A DNA stretch of 64,000 nt, from positions 695,696-759,695 of the forward strand of contig MU001513.1 in NCBI GenBank assembly GCA_010093485.1. The letters run 5' to 3'. The stretch comes from Karstenula rhodostoma CBS 690.94. Lineage: Eukaryota > Ascomycota > Dothideomycetes > Pleosporales > Didymosphaeriaceae. The position numbers and the translations under genes are program-made. Positions 34,516-45,971 of the stretch are shown here, one piece after another (positions within the stretch are counted from its first letter, which is position 1; the number at the start of each line of letters is the position of its first letter). The notes under the pieces are model-generated. The model saw nothing but the letters and a program-made list of their open reading frames with translations, was not told the DNA's origin and made no database searches.

Positions 34516-36916
34516 GTTTCCAGCCTGGTTTGTCTAGAGCGGTATCTAGAGCAGTATCAGCAGAACGTATAGGAGGAGGACGCGATACTTAACGTAAGGA
34601 TACTAAGGCCTAACGCCTGTATTAATCGCAAGGTCCTTCGAAAGAGGGACCTTCATCAGGATATAACCGCTTTATAGATATACTAACCTTATTAGACTTT
34701 ATCTCCACTCACAACGCTTCCTTTTGTATCACTTTTGGACGGCAGTCCACGTCCATATTTGTCTATCGCTTTACGGGACACTACTTTGTAGTTTGAGTCA
34801 ACAATCAGAAAACCATTAGACTTTATCTACCTGCTATCTAGATACTATAGGTGAACGTTATAGGACTGTATTATGGCGTAGTAAGAAGGCCGCGTGCTGG
34901 CGTTCGCGACTTAGGTAGGTGAACTTGCGGACGCTGGTGGATGGATGAGAGCGCGCGCAAGAGCGTCGATTAGATTAGTACGCGCGGGGCTTGCTTGCTT
35001 GGTAGTCTTGGCGTTTTCGCACCAGTATGGAACAACACCCGCCGCCACCACCACACAGCGAGTGGCTGTTTGAAGTGCTTTCTTGCGTAGATTTGCGTCG
35101 TCAAGAGCCCCGTTAGAAGTGCATTGGTGACTGCCTCCCAATAAGTGAATGCGGAAGCATCTTGATCCTTGGTCCGACTGGGGAGATATTGGCAGCTTGT
35201 CAGCTAAAAAGGCGATGCGCTCGCGAATGGCCACTGTTTCCTTTAAAGCGTCGCTCGTCTCAATGGAAATGGCAAGCCCGTAAGGATAGTCATTCGAGGG
35301 ACGAGATCGGCAGCGCAGAATGCTGGCAAGTAATACAGCGAACGCCGCAGGCTGCTTGCAGATATCGCCAACGGGCTCACCGCGCGACACGATAACGTAT
35401 TAGCCACATCATCAGTCTCTCCTTCGCTATTTAAGTATACCCGAGGTCTTGCATTTCTTCTGTTCGCGGACCCGGCAACCGCCTTGTCCACAAAGAAATC
35501 GTCAGCCTGCTCAAGGCGCCAGGGAAACCGTGCCAGATGGGTAAGTGCAACGTGGTTGTTGAAGCAATGCTGTGGTGAACAATGCTGTGGAGCTCGGGTG
35601 AAATACATTGAGCGTATTCGTGAGCGGTGCGAGTGAGACGTCTGGCTACAAGATCTCAATATCCTTGCGTGTACCGTCCGCCCATCCCCCTTGCCATAGT
35701 TTCGATGCCCATGCTGTTGTGCTGTCGTCGCTGCGATACCGGCGAATCTCTAGGCATACTGCCAACCCGCAGTTGCATTCTTTTCGACGGACCTCTCGAC
35801 ACAACTCATCTTCCCGTTGTCACGAATACAGGATCACAAGACCTGGTACGTCCTTCAGCGTCACTCGGGCAGGGCAGACTGGGTATATCGGAACACAAGA
35901 TGTACCAAGCACCAATAACTCGTGGGTCGAGATGATCGACATTCAGTTGAAGGCGCTGGACCTCCGCAACTCCTGTGTTGGACTGAGTAGGCCGTATTGT
36001 AGAAGTGGTCTGGCACCGGCTCCATGCACCGGAATCTTGATTTCGTGTAGATTCAGGCGAACTACCTTGCCCGTCGGGGGATGAAGTCCCATTTACCTGC
36101 TCAATTGTATAGTATTCCAGACCGAGATGAATGCCATCGTATGGCCTGTAGGCTGCAGTCATCATCTACCGCACAGTGGCAGCAAGAACTATCATCAAGT
36201 CAACAGATAAGCATGCTGATCGTAGGGTGCGTGATCGCAACGAATTGGCCATGTAACCGAACGAGCCACGGTTCTGGCGAGAGACGGAGGATGTGGTATA
36301 GTGGGTATGGCTACAGAGAGACCAATATGTAGTTGGTCAAAAAGCAGCACATCGAATGAATTATTATACAGTTACTGCATTTCTATTCCCACTCTCCTGT
36401 CCTCGGAGCCTTCGCTGAGACCCCTTTGCATCTCCTTCTTTTAATCCTTAATAAAAGCCTTCCTTACTATCCTATCCCTGCAGCCTTCTTTGTAGTCTTC
36501 CCACCCAGCCCTTTTACCATATCGAACTCACTCACCACCCGAACTTCTCAAAGACAGACGCAATCTCGTTGTATAGGCATAAAAGGAATGCGGAGAGATG
36601 CGATACTCCCGCGATATTCTCTGATTCTTCCTATGGAAACTCAGTTACATTCAGTCGGTCAATGTGCTGCTTGATGTCTGGCACTTGGCCGTTCATATCA
36701 AAGAGCACATTGTAGATGACCACCATCTGCTAGTCCCCGGCAGTAGGCCTTGCTGTCTCGCTGCCGTTATATTTCCTGCGAGATGGCCTAAGCGATTGAA
36801 ATTCTTGGTAAATAGCCTTTCTGGGGTTGGGCACGCTATAGGCATGCTGTTGGTTGTCTTCCTCTAATAGCCACTCTTACATAGGAGCTTTTTCGAAGCG
36901 CCTTCTGAACGGTCTT
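34516..36916. other. Degenerate, gene-poor region
   Basis: Mixed AT-rich and GC-normal patches. Several frames of 80-160 codons exist (for example minus 34911-35390 and overlapping plus and minus frames at 35608-36165), but none has a clear domain or a consistent splice model. A Lys/Arg-rich minus-strand patch near 36430-36560 with several stops may be the far 3' remnant of the adjacent pseudogene. Confidence 0.45.
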
Positions 36917-38037
36917 CTATCTAGCATGAGTCTCGGTTATGTCTGCGGGTACGCCTCTTGCAACGAGCGCGGCGTGCAATCGAGACGCCCATGCGTTGCG
37001 GGATTTCGGCATCCCTTTCCCTCCGTCCTTCATAGTAAAACCGAACTTGGTGTGCTCATGGAGTATGGCGAAGCCCTGGTGCCGCGATTGGGCTTTGTAC
37101 TTGATGTAGAAGGGTGCCTCCTTCTCAAAGCATCCAACCTTGACCGCTGTGAGCGTCCCTGTAGGATCATCACTATAATTCCCACAGCCCGCGCATGTTG
37201 GTCGATCACCAGACATACAGAAGCGGCCTTATGCATGCTGCATACGACACCACCAAGCGCGACCTCCAGTCAGTTCATCTGGGATATCTTTTCCGGTTCC
37301 TGGAGGAGGCTCTGCTGGGTCAGTCCAGCCTTTTCCACGGACGTAGTCGAGCAGTTCGTAGGCGTCAGGAAACAAGATATATCCCTCTCATGAACATGCT
37401 CTCCCCTTGCTTTCTTGCTGCTACTCTTTGTCTTTGTAGCATTCTCTAATGACCTCTTTCGTGACTGTATATCAGCCTTCTTTGCAGATGTCTTAGCTAA
37501 ACTAGACATATCCTTGTCGCCTTGGTTACTTTGTCTTGTTAAGCGACGCGGGGTAGAGAAGCCTTCTTCATCAGGAGCAGACATGAGTAGAGACACTGGA
37601 TGCTTAATGACTTTGTTTTGTTTTGTGGATCGACGCTGGGTAGATGGGCCTTCTTTCGTAGGGGTAGAGCCTGGAAAAAGTTAGAATGGTTTATGGGCTG
37701 AGATCTAGAAGAACTTACATTCAGGGGTTGCCTCATCACCTTCATCTTCGTCGAGTGACATAGCAGGATCTATCTTTGTCATGACTTCTTCGTCGCTTTC
37801 GGACGGCTGCTCTACGCCCACACGCTCAGGGACATCTCGTCCGGTACCTTCTTCTAGTTGCTTCCGTAGCGAGGCAATCTCCTCATTCGCAAGACGGAGT
37901 TGAGCATCAGTAAGACCGAATCGAACCTCGTCGAAGCGCATGATAACATGTGCCTCTGCATTGAGCGGACACGCATTGTTGACACGATAGGCAGAAATGT
38001 CTTCTCTGAAAGCTTCCAACTGCGAATCTGTCGCCAT
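36917..38037 (-). pseudogene. Uncharacterised nuclear-type protein gene, frameshifted and stopped
   Basis: The minus-strand gene starts at the ATG at 38037. Exon 1 (38037-37719) begins MATDSQLEAFREDISAYRVN and has an acidic tail. A good 48-bp intron (37671-37718) leads into a Lys/Ser-rich exon (STPTKEGPSTQRRSTKQNK, KKADIQSRKRS). Near 37383-37385 (a CCC run on the plus strand) the sensible frame shifts by one base. Upstream it reads ...EHVHER; downstream a different frame clearly continues (GYILFPDAYELLDYVRGKG). That frame is then stopped by a TAA at 37229-37231 and resumes with MSGDRPTCAGCGNYSDDPTG up to a TAG at 36917. The C-terminal part has a short Cys pair (CAGC). The family is unknown. 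Without the two lesions it would be one protein of about 350 residues. Confidence 0.7.
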
Positions 38038-38422
38038 CTTGCAGGGTGTGGATTATGGACTGGGACAAAGTTGGTGAGTAGTGGAAGGGTGCAGAAGCTG
38101 CCCGCGTGCGTGCCTTTACAAACGGTTCGTGATTTAACCCTAAGCGCACGTGCCCCTATAACGCGCCTTCTTGCAAATGATTCTGCTAGAAGATAGGCAT
38201 ATTACGCCACAAGAAGGCCTGCACTCCCTTGTGCACCGATTCACGGCCGGAGCCTCAAGCTGCAATATTTCCTAATGACATCTGAATGCCGCATTCTTGC
38301 AGAGTAGTCTCAGGGCCCAGCTTTCTACCGCAAACATCAAGAAGGCCAACACATTGATTAAGAGACACTGCAAGAAATACATACAATACCGCCACTGTGA
38401 GCCCCCACTGAAGCCCTGCGGC
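38038..38422. other. Spacer upstream of the pseudogene
   Basis: 385 bases between two minus-strand genes. Holds the former promoter of the pseudogene and the 3' end of the next gene. No other gene is seen. Confidence 0.55.
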
Positions 38423-39718
38423 TCAATCCGACCGATACGACCCCTCATTATTAATATTGGAATACCACCCCTCATCATCAGAATCCACCTCCGCCTCCCC
38501 GTCGACAACGTCCTCTGGCACGTCCCCATCATCCCACTCGTCACCTTCCGACTCGTACAAGTCGTCTTCCGAATCCGCCAAATAATCACGGTGGTACCTC
38601 GCCTTCTTCAAAAACGCACCACGCACGTATTCAGACTCGCTCCACGCATCCAGCTCCGCAGCATCGACCACCCAGTCCGCGGGATCCCGCGAGTCCGACG
38701 CCTGCAGCTGGTTCGCGCACGAGTCGATTCCCCGGCGGTGCATGTAGTAGTAGACCTTGACGCGGGGGAAGCGCATGGCGAAGCCCGCGGCGAGGAGGCT
38801 GCGCAGGTGGGGGAGGAGCAGCTGGTGAAAGCGGGCGACGAAGGGGAGCCGCTTTTTCCGGTCGATGCACAGATGGAGGTCGAGGTGGAAGCCGCGGCGG
38901 TGCCGGATGTCGAAGAGGTGGGTGAGCTTGGCGACCTTTTCTCGGATCTGGCGCTTGGAACGGCAGCGCTCGTTTTCTTCGTCGGTGAAGATGACGAGGG
39001 AGAGCTTCCGGATGTGGTCCTTTGGGATGCAGCCTACGTGGAGGAGGTCCTGATTTAGGAAATCAAATAGGTCGTCGGCGTCCCAGATGTGGAATGTGGC
39101 GGTCTGGTACAAGCTTGCTGCTAGTTCGAAGAGAAAGTCCTTGTGGAGGTACTTGAGGGAGAATAGCGGGGTCTTGATCCGCTGGATGGGTGTCCATCTA
39201 GCAGCTTCTGCTTGTATGCTGCCTGAGCCCCGGTAGTTTGCATACCGCCTGTCTTCGACGGGCCGGATTATAACGCGCGGAATCCGATCGCACAAGTAAA
39301 CGTAGATCATGTCGCGTACCTCACGCGGTAGAGACCGGACAATTCTCTCGCTCAGGCTACGGCAATAGGTCTGAGAGTGTGAAATCGTTGTAGCGAGGAA
39401 CTCACTGAGAATACAAGGTCAGCGTTTCAGTTCCTTGGGGCGAGGCACGAGGCGCTCGAGGAAGTTACGAGCTATCTTTGACAGATATCAGTGAAATCAC
39501 ATACCGTCTCCTGGCCACGAGGATGTTCCTCAGAGTTTCGTCTCGCACTTTGTACTCTTCCATTTCAGGTCTAAGCTCATCCTTTCTCGTCTCATCGTGC
39601 CTAACGTCGTAGAACAGGCTCCTCAGATTGTTAAATCTCAACTCGTGCTCCTTAACTCTATAAAACAGTCAGCTCTTTGTGCGTCCCCGATCGCTGCTTT
39701 GAGGGCGTGCAACCCCAT
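38423..39718 (-). CDS. F-box-like fungal protein, N-terminus uncertain
   Basis: Proposed exons: 39718-39714 (ATGGG only), 39657-39505 and 39404-38423, giving 379 residues. The 100-bp intron at 39405-39504 is well supported, joining NILVARR to EFLATTISHSQTYC in phase with a GTATGT donor. The first 5-base exon is weak because its donor is GTTGCA; translation could instead start at an internal Met (MEEYKVRDETL). The motif SLPREVRDMIYVYLC resembles the LP-x-E-x-R-x-x-I-Y pattern of fungal F-box-like/2EXR proteins. The long C-terminus ends in a very acidic Asp/Glu-rich stretch (YLADSEDDLYESEGDEWDDG). Function unknown; a role in protein turnover is only a guess from the motif. Confidence 0.65.
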
Positions 39719-40387
39719 GTGTGAGGCTCAGACCAATCGTTGAAGCAAGGGTATCATCTTGTGCCACGAAGGAATAAGTAAGCAGGCCTCCATGCACCTA
39801 AGGCGCGTTCCACGAAGGAATGCAAAATATAGAAGCCCATCTTGAAGAGTGAGTTGCTAGCCTTGATGGGGATTGGCGGCGGTAAGGCTTCCGTGCGGCA
39901 CGCACCGATGCTAGAACCCGAGCGCCCTGGAGTTCGTGGAAGACCAAAGTTGCACCCCACAATCAGCCTCGACCACAGGTGTGACCGTTTCTGGTGGCGC
40001 TCGATCAATTCATCTATCGCGGGGCTATCTCAATGATCTGAGTAAGACGAGGCTGCTGGGAATGCAGGCGGGTAATAACTTTGTTGATGCTGGCTGGTCG
40101 GTTGATGCTGATGCAGCACACACCGCTAGCCGTCTTGGGAGTGTCAGACATGGAATGATACATCATGGTTGTGATTCGCTTCGGACTCTTGTGGTGTGGT
40201 CAATCGAGAAGTGGCGGAGTCCGTGGTTTGGTTTCGCGTAGGAAGCGCTCCAATCATCTAGTTGCCCCGTTGATGTTCGCTTCGAGCTAGTGAACTGCCG
40301 ACTATGGAAGCTGAATACCTTTGTGTTGTTTGGGGAAGTGATCCAGAGCCTCACCGACTGCACCCTAATCATTGGGACTGATTCTCC
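39719..40387. other. Intergenic, no supported gene
   Basis: Spacer between two minus-strand genes; no domain-bearing frame. Confidence 0.6.
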
Positions 40388-41644
40388 TTAAGCGTGTAGG
40401 CCGATGAAAGGGTATGCTACCGCGGCCAGGTGCCAAGCCGGGCTCCAGTTGCCACTGATAAGACGACCAGACTGGTACATCAGTTGACTCTTAAGATCCG
40501 GTTCTTGAATCACGAGCGTTCGACGCATCGTACCGTCAAAACCCACCATTGCCCCCAGTCGCGTAAACAAGTCGCCGAGCTCAAGGTACTCCAGTCGAAG
40601 CTCTGCAGCAAAATCGGTCATAACCTTGCTCCACTCCCCATCTCTGATAACACAATGACACAGTGTTAGAGATTTCAGGCATCCATGAGCGGGCTCGAGG
40701 AATCGCAGCAAGTCGTCTGTGTTAGGGATCCGGAAGAGATGAAGTCTACACGTCCTTAGACGCGGATATTTGCAGTGACGCGCCATCTCCGAGAGTATGT
40801 TTCCTTCCAGGCTGCTGAAACAAGAAAGATCCAAAGACTCCAGGTTTCTCAGCTTAGCGAGAAACCGTACCAAGAACGATGCCTGCCCACTTGGTATCTC
40901 CAGTCCATCGTCCGGGGACCTCCAGTCACGAATGTTCATCTTCAGGACCTTCAGCCCCAGGAAGATATCATCAAACACGACGAGAAAGGGCGATAAGCTC
41001 TCAAGCCGGCCAGTGCTGACGGCACCATATCTCCGTCCCGGATCGATGGTGATGGTCTGGACGATGAGTTTGGACATCGCAATTGCCGCCAGGGTAGAAA
41101 CGAGAGGGCGACTCATCTCGTTCTGGCTGCTTTCACAATAGCGGCGACCGAAGAGTAGGAAGTTCTTCTTCATGCCATCATAGGCAAACACTATGGACCG
41201 CAACCTTCCTAGGTGCTCGAAAACGGAAGCGAGTGCCTTGCGGTCATGTCGTGTCTCGTTCCAAAACCGGGTGACTTGTTCAAAACTGGCTTCAACCTCA
41301 CTGTAACGTGCTTGCACATCATTGCGTCTGTACTGGTCTTGTTGTAGATCGGCCTCGATGATTCCTTTCTCGAGCTCCCATAGCCTGATCGCAAATCGTG
41401 GAGTAGAGTCAACGACCAGATCCTGTAGACTTCGTCCGAAGTACGAGTCGGAGGTGATGTGCGTCAGCCGGTCCAGACTCTCGGTGGTCCATGCGACTGT
41501 TCGTGTGCGGAAGAAACGTTGCTTGAACTGGTGGAGAGATTGCTGAGTAAGCGAATGAGAGACTAACCGAAAAGAGCGAAAGGAATCGAGGTCAAGGTAA
41601 CCTGTGATATGTTCTGTAAGTTCAGTTGGAAGGTCTCGCAGCAT
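40388..41644 (-). CDS. F-box protein, leucine-rich C-terminus
   Basis: Single exon of 418 residues. The N-terminus (LRDLPTELTEHITGYLDLDS, FRLVSHSL) is a clear F-box, the segment that binds Skp1 in SCF ubiquitin ligases. The rest contains irregular leucine-rich segments (LRNLESLDLSCFSSLEGNIL, CLKSLTLCHCVIRDGEW, LRLEYLELGDLFTRLG), the usual substrate-binding part of fungal F-box proteins. The target is unknown. No signal peptide or membrane segment. Neighbours do not indicate a pathway. Confidence 0.88.
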   Translation of the reverse strand: MLRDLPTELTEHITGYLDLDSFRSFRLVSHSLTQQSLHQFKQRFFRTRTVAWTTESLDRLTHITSDSYFGRSLQDLVVDSTPRFAIRLWELEKGIIEADLQQDQYRRNDVQARYSEVEASFEQVTRFWNETRHDRKALASVFEHLGRLRSIVFAYDGMKKNFLLFGRRYCESSQNEMSRPLVSTLAAIAMSKLIVQTITIDPGRRYGAVSTGRLESLSPFLVVFDDIFLGLKVLKMNIRDWRSPDDGLEIPSGQASFLVRFLAKLRNLESLDLSCFSSLEGNILSEMARHCKYPRLRTCRLHLFRIPNTDDLLRFLEPAHGCLKSLTLCHCVIRDGEWSKVMTDFAAELRLEYLELGDLFTRLGAMVGFDGTMRRTLVIQEPDLKSQLMYQSGRLISGNWSPAWHLAAVAYPFIGLHA

Positions 41645-41993
41645 TTTGAGAAAGTGTTAAAAGGAAAAATGACAGAAAGCAGATGCGGGGTGTGCATTTA
41701 AACTGGAAAGCTTGGTGTGAAGATCAGCAAGTTACGAGGTACAGAAAGTGGAGAAATAGGGCGGGCGCGATTGATCACGCGCGCTAATATGGAACGGGCA
41801 GACGGTTCACCTCAAAGCTGACACAACATCTGAAGTGAAGAGCCACGCCATGCATGGTTGTGTTTTCTGATGAGCAATCTTCGCACACTCAAAAGGCGAG
41901 AGCCCGAAGTCCGTAGCTCTAGCTATGTGAAGTTTAACTTGTCTTGACTCGCGTGGTTGCCCAGAGTAAGTGACGTCTTCTTCACTGTCGATT
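41645..41993. other. Spacer between F-box and WKF genes
   Basis: 349 bases holding the F-box promoter and the 3' end of the WKF gene. A frame overlapping the end of the WKF gene is a shadow. Confidence 0.6.
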
Positions 41994-43580
41994 CTAATCG
42001 CTGTCGTCTGCGCTGGCGCTGCTTTCACCGCTAACATCGGGGCTTTCCGTATCAGAATCTGCATCTGAGCTGTCTTCGTCGCCGCTGCTGTCTTCCGAGC
42101 TCGAATCTTCCTCCTCACTACTGCTGCTATCGCTGCTATCGTCACTTGATACATCCGTTCTGCGCTTCCGGTTGCGAGCTTTGTTTTGAGCAGCAATTGA
42201 TGTTCCCTCAAAAGTTCCTGGTGGAGCACTTCGAGGCCCGTTCTGTGGGGTAGTAATTGAAGGCATGGCAATATCTAGGGCGCGGCAGAGTGCTTCGGCG
42301 CGACTTCGCTTTAGTCGTCGAATATATCCCTCCGGGTATCCGTGGTCTGCTATGTTTTCGGTGTCTCCATCCGTCTGTCTGCGCTTCCGTTCTTTGGACA
42401 GGCGCTCTTGGAGTGCAGCCTCCTTCATCGCTTCGCGCTCTTCCATGCTTTCTTGACTGATCTCGGCGTCAATTTCGTCGATAGTTTTTCTGCAACGTTC
42501 TCCGAGTCTTTCGATAACCCCCGCACCTTGGAGACCCCTCACGTATTCAAGCAATGCGTCCAGATACTCTTCTGGGATTCGGAAAATATTCAGCGAATTG
42601 TCGAGCACGTCGTTCTGGGTTGCCTTGTTGAACTTCCAATTTCCTCGGTCCTGGTAGTACTGAGCGAGGTAGTTGAGATAGCGAGATGGGTCTTTCTTAT
42701 TGCCCTTTCCAGGAGTCGGAGCTTTCAGCGGCAGGAAAGATGACGGATTGCTATTCGCAATGTGCACCTCGGGCGGTTTCGTGAATTGCGCGACCTCGGC
42801 TGGGGTGAAGTCAGTGCTTGATCCCGTCTGCTCCGCCACCCACTGTTTGAAGTAGTTGGAGGCGCTGTTGCCGTCGCTCGTCTTCGTATCGGGAGTGAAG
42901 GTGACCGACTTGCGTCGGTCGGTCTTTGGGGGTGACAAACTTGAGTGATTGGTTTGGGCGAACCGTTGCCTCTGGGGGGTCACAAACGACGCAGGGGCAA
43001 GGGAGCCAGTCTCAGTAGACGGAAGTAAAGTTGGGCCATTTGCCGCGGAGAATGTCCGCCCCGGTGAGAGAGATGGTGTTCGCGCGGCCTTTGGCGGTGC
43101 CAGACTTTGCCCGTGCGAGGGTGCATCTGCTCTTGATGGAATGCGACTATTCTGGGAATATCTCGGCTCCTTCTCTTTCTTCTTGCGGTAGTTGGAGTCA
43201 CCACCCTTCTTCTTGCGATAGTTGGGGTCGCCCTTCGGTTGGGCTCCGTCAGCCGGCGCCGCCTCACTTGCTGCTGGGTTCGCGTTCTCAAGTTCTACTT
43301 CTGGAGCAGCAACGGCGTCTCCGGTGGCCCAGTCGTGCTTGCTCTTTTTGCCAGAGCCACCCTCGACATCAGCTGCATCCAGGTGGTGCTTGCGCTTGCC
43401 AAGCTTCACCTGGTGGTGACGAGAATGGCTTTCTTCTTGCAACGCGCCATCGTGCTGAGCAGAGGTCGAATGGCCCTGCGTCTCAGCGTCCTGGTGATTG
43501 GTCTCGGGCGCTGCTTCGAATTTCTTGAGCTTCAGGCCCAGGCGCTTCCAGGCCGGAACGAAGGCGCTGGGTTGTGCCAT
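41994..43580 (-). CDS. WKF-domain protein (C7orf50-like), likely nucleolar
   Basis: Single exon of 528 residues. The WKF domain is recognisable at about 295-350 (YLNYLAQYYQDRGNWKFNKA then YLDALLEYVRGLQGAGVIER). The human relative C7orf50 has been linked to ribosome biogenesis, so a nucleolar role is plausible by family. The N-terminal half is Lys-rich and disordered, with two near-identical repeats (NYRKKKGGDSNYRKKK). A charged helix with Arg/Lys runs follows the domain. The C-terminal 60 residues are almost entirely Ser/Asp/Glu, a typical nucleolar acidic tail. Divergent from SCL1, 358 bp away. Confidence 0.85.
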   Translation of the reverse strand: MAQPSAFVPAWKRLGLKLKKFEAAPETNHQDAETQGHSTSAQHDGALQEESHSRHHQVKLGKRKHHLDAADVEGGSGKKSKHDWATGDAVAAPEVELENANPAASEAAPADGAQPKGDPNYRKKKGGDSNYRKKKEKEPRYSQNSRIPSRADAPSHGQSLAPPKAARTPSLSPGRTFSAANGPTLLPSTETGSLAPASFVTPQRQRFAQTNHSSLSPPKTDRRKSVTFTPDTKTSDGNSASNYFKQWVAEQTGSSTDFTPAEVAQFTKPPEVHIANSNPSSFLPLKAPTPGKGNKKDPSRYLNYLAQYYQDRGNWKFNKATQNDVLDNSLNIFRIPEEYLDALLEYVRGLQGAGVIERLGERCRKTIDEIDAEISQESMEEREAMKEAALQERLSKERKRRQTDGDTENIADHGYPEGYIRRLKRSRAEALCRALDIAMPSITTPQNGPRSAPPGTFEGTSIAAQNKARNRKRRTDVSSDDSSDSSSSEEEDSSSEDSSGDEDSSDADSDTESPDVSGESSASADDSD

Positions 43581-43938
43581 GCTTGGAAAAGGGGAGTGAG
43601 AGAGTTTACAGATTGCCGCGGCGACTGTCCATCGCTCACGCCCGAATCAGCTGGTTGCGTCGATCTGGTGAGGCTCGAAATGCCAAATGGGAGCACGCAG
43701 GCAGAGTTTTGGAGGTGCCAAGGGCGGCGCGGGCCAATGGCGAGGGCGGGCGCGGCGATCGCCTTGACCGAGAGCGACAGCTCCAGGCTCAAGGCTTCCC
43801 GCAACGCGTAACGGCACCACGGCATTCCACCTCCATCGCCATCCACAGGACCGCCCGCTCTCCCCGCGCTGACGCCCAATCTCCTCGCGCTCCAGCTGAC
43901 CGACCCCGCGACACTTAAACACAAACACCGCCGCCATC
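43581..43938. promoter_or_regulatory. Divergent promoter region of WKF gene and SCL1
   Basis: 358 bp between head-to-head start codons of a ribosome-biogenesis-type gene and a proteasome gene. No match to a known proteasome control element was noted by eye. Confidence 0.5.
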
Positions 43939-44997
43939 ATGTCTGGTGCGTTGCTGCAAGCTCCCCGCCGCCCGCGCTGGTGCTGTGACGCTTTGCCGTG
44001 CTGTGCTGTGTTGTGCTGTGCTAACCGCAGCGTTTGTATATAGGAAGCGCAGGCTACGACCGACACATCACCATCTTCTCCGACCAGGGCCGCCTGTACC
44101 AAGTCGGTATGCATCCCCCGCCTCACCCTGCGATGCTGGCAGAGCTGCGCTGACAGCTCCAGAATATGCCTTCAAGGCAATCACGGCGGCGAACATCACA
44201 TCCGTGGGCGTGCGGGGCAAGGACTGCGCGGTAGTCATCTCGCAGAAGAAGGTGCCTGTATGTTGCCAAGCTCCAGCGTCATGCATATGCACATGGTGTC
44301 TACGGCCTGCGATAACTGACCCCTCCCCAGGACAAGCTGATCGAGCCCTCGTCCGTCTCCCACATCTTCAGGCTGTCGCCGTCGGTAGGCTGCGTCATGA
44401 CCGGTTCCATAGCCGATGCCAGGGCCTCCGTGAGCCGGGCACGCGGCGAGGCTGCTGAGTTCCGCTACAAGTTTGGATACGAGATGCCCTGCGACGTGCT
44501 GGCCAAGCGGATAGCCAACATCAGCCAGGTCTACACCCAGCGGGTAAGCGAGGCTGCTGCACCCCAGCTGAGGCACGCGAGGAGACCACGAGTCGCTGAC
44601 TTGACCACAGGCTTACATGCGGCCGTTGGGCGTGGCCACCACGCTCATCTCGCTGGACTCTGAATTCGGTCCCCAGCTGTACAAGTGCGACCCCGCAGGC
44701 TACTACGTCGGCTACAAGGCCACGGCATCGGGGCCCAAGACGCAGGAGGCGCTCAACTTCCTGGAGAAGAAGCTAAAGAACAAGGAGCATGCAGAGGGCA
44801 GCTGGGAGGAGGTGGTGGAGCTCGGCATCGCGGCGCTGAGCACGGTGCTGTCGGTGGACTTCAAGAAGGGCGAGCTCGAGGTAGGCATCGTGGGAGGGCC
44901 CAGGGCCGACGGCGAGGACGGCACGGACCCGCTGTTCAGGTCCCTCACGGAGGAGGAAATCGACGAACGTCTGCAGTCAATCGCCGACAAAGACTGA
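43939..44997 (+). CDS. SCL1: 20S proteasome subunit alpha type-1
   Basis: Alpha-ring subunit (alpha-1, PSMA6/Scl1) of the 20S proteasome. Five exons: 43939-43945 (only 7 bases, MSG), 44044-44106, 44163-44257, 44331-44543 and 44611-44997, giving 254 residues. The proteasome alpha signature ([20 protein letters not shown]) sits at the N-terminus. [40 protein letters not shown] and [20 protein letters not shown] are characteristic of the alpha-1 subfamily. Splice junctions were fixed by these motifs, which run across every intron in phase. The tiny first exon is a common arrangement in fungal proteasome genes. Confidence 0.96.
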
Positions 44998-45971
44998 GGC
45001 CCGGCGCTGCGGACCTGGGTTTAGTGGGCGTAAGAGGTGGCAGCGGGCTGACAGGCTGCATGAAGAGCCCCAGCGACGCCGTCCAGCGTGAGCGTTAGAC
45101 TGCTCGTTCTGCATCGGGCGCGCGCACTGAGGTCTGGCGCGGGACGAAAGGGGTCTCGCAAGCAGGCGTTTTCAGCGGCCAACGCGCGTGGGTTGTGTAT
45201 GTATTAGCCTCACGTCAATGACAACGTTTCCTCTCACTCCAGCTGCACCGACGCAGGAACACATGGCGCGACGTCATGTCGCTGATCTCACTGGCCGCCG
45301 TCCGCAGCACAGCCGAAGCGTGGCTGACACGAGGGGAATAGTTGCGGTGACCCGCTCGCACTGAGCCTCGCCGGTAGCTGCCCGTGGAGCTTTCAGTTCA
45401 CCCTCACCACGGCCTAATTTTGGACGCAGGCCAATCGCCGGCGCCGACGTCGCCGTGTCGTGCAGCGTGGCTCCGCACCATTCCGCATGCGGCAGACGCG
45501 CCAAACCCGACGCGGTCATGTGGCGCCCGCACGAGTGCTGAACACCACTCGCAGCCCAGCTATGCTCTTGCAAGAGTACCATGGCAGCTGGAGTCGACGG
45601 GTCCGTGGTGCGTGACAAACGCGCTTGGAGGCCGACTTTCTCAACTTCTCCATACTACAGCCTACTCTTGCACCTTGTCGTGTCCTCCCACAGCGTGCCT
45701 TGCGATGCTGAATGGTGCAGCTGTCCAGCTGGGTCGTCTGCTCAAGACCAAAATGTGGATCTCTCGGCAAGCTCTAGCAGCGGGAGCAGCCTACGGCCTC
45801 GCGACTACACTTGAACCACCGTTGAGCTTTCACGCTTTTCTTTCTATATAACGGTCGCCACGCCGCCGCCGGACTACTCCACCACTATCAAGCCTCATCA
45901 TCATCCTCGCTACCAAACTCGCCTTCATTCGTTCTCTTTCAAGTCTTGTTATCAGCCATTCACCCATCGCC
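44998..45971. other. Intergenic, no supported gene
   Basis: SCL1 3' end and the upstream region of the next gene, with a TATA-like box annotated separately. Overlapping frames at 45270-45850 lack domains. Confidence 0.6.
45845..45851 (+). promoter_or_regulatory. TATA-like box
   Basis: TATATAA 121 bp upstream of the ATG at 45972. It is followed by C/T-rich sequence, a common start-site context in ascomycetes. Confidence 0.4.
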
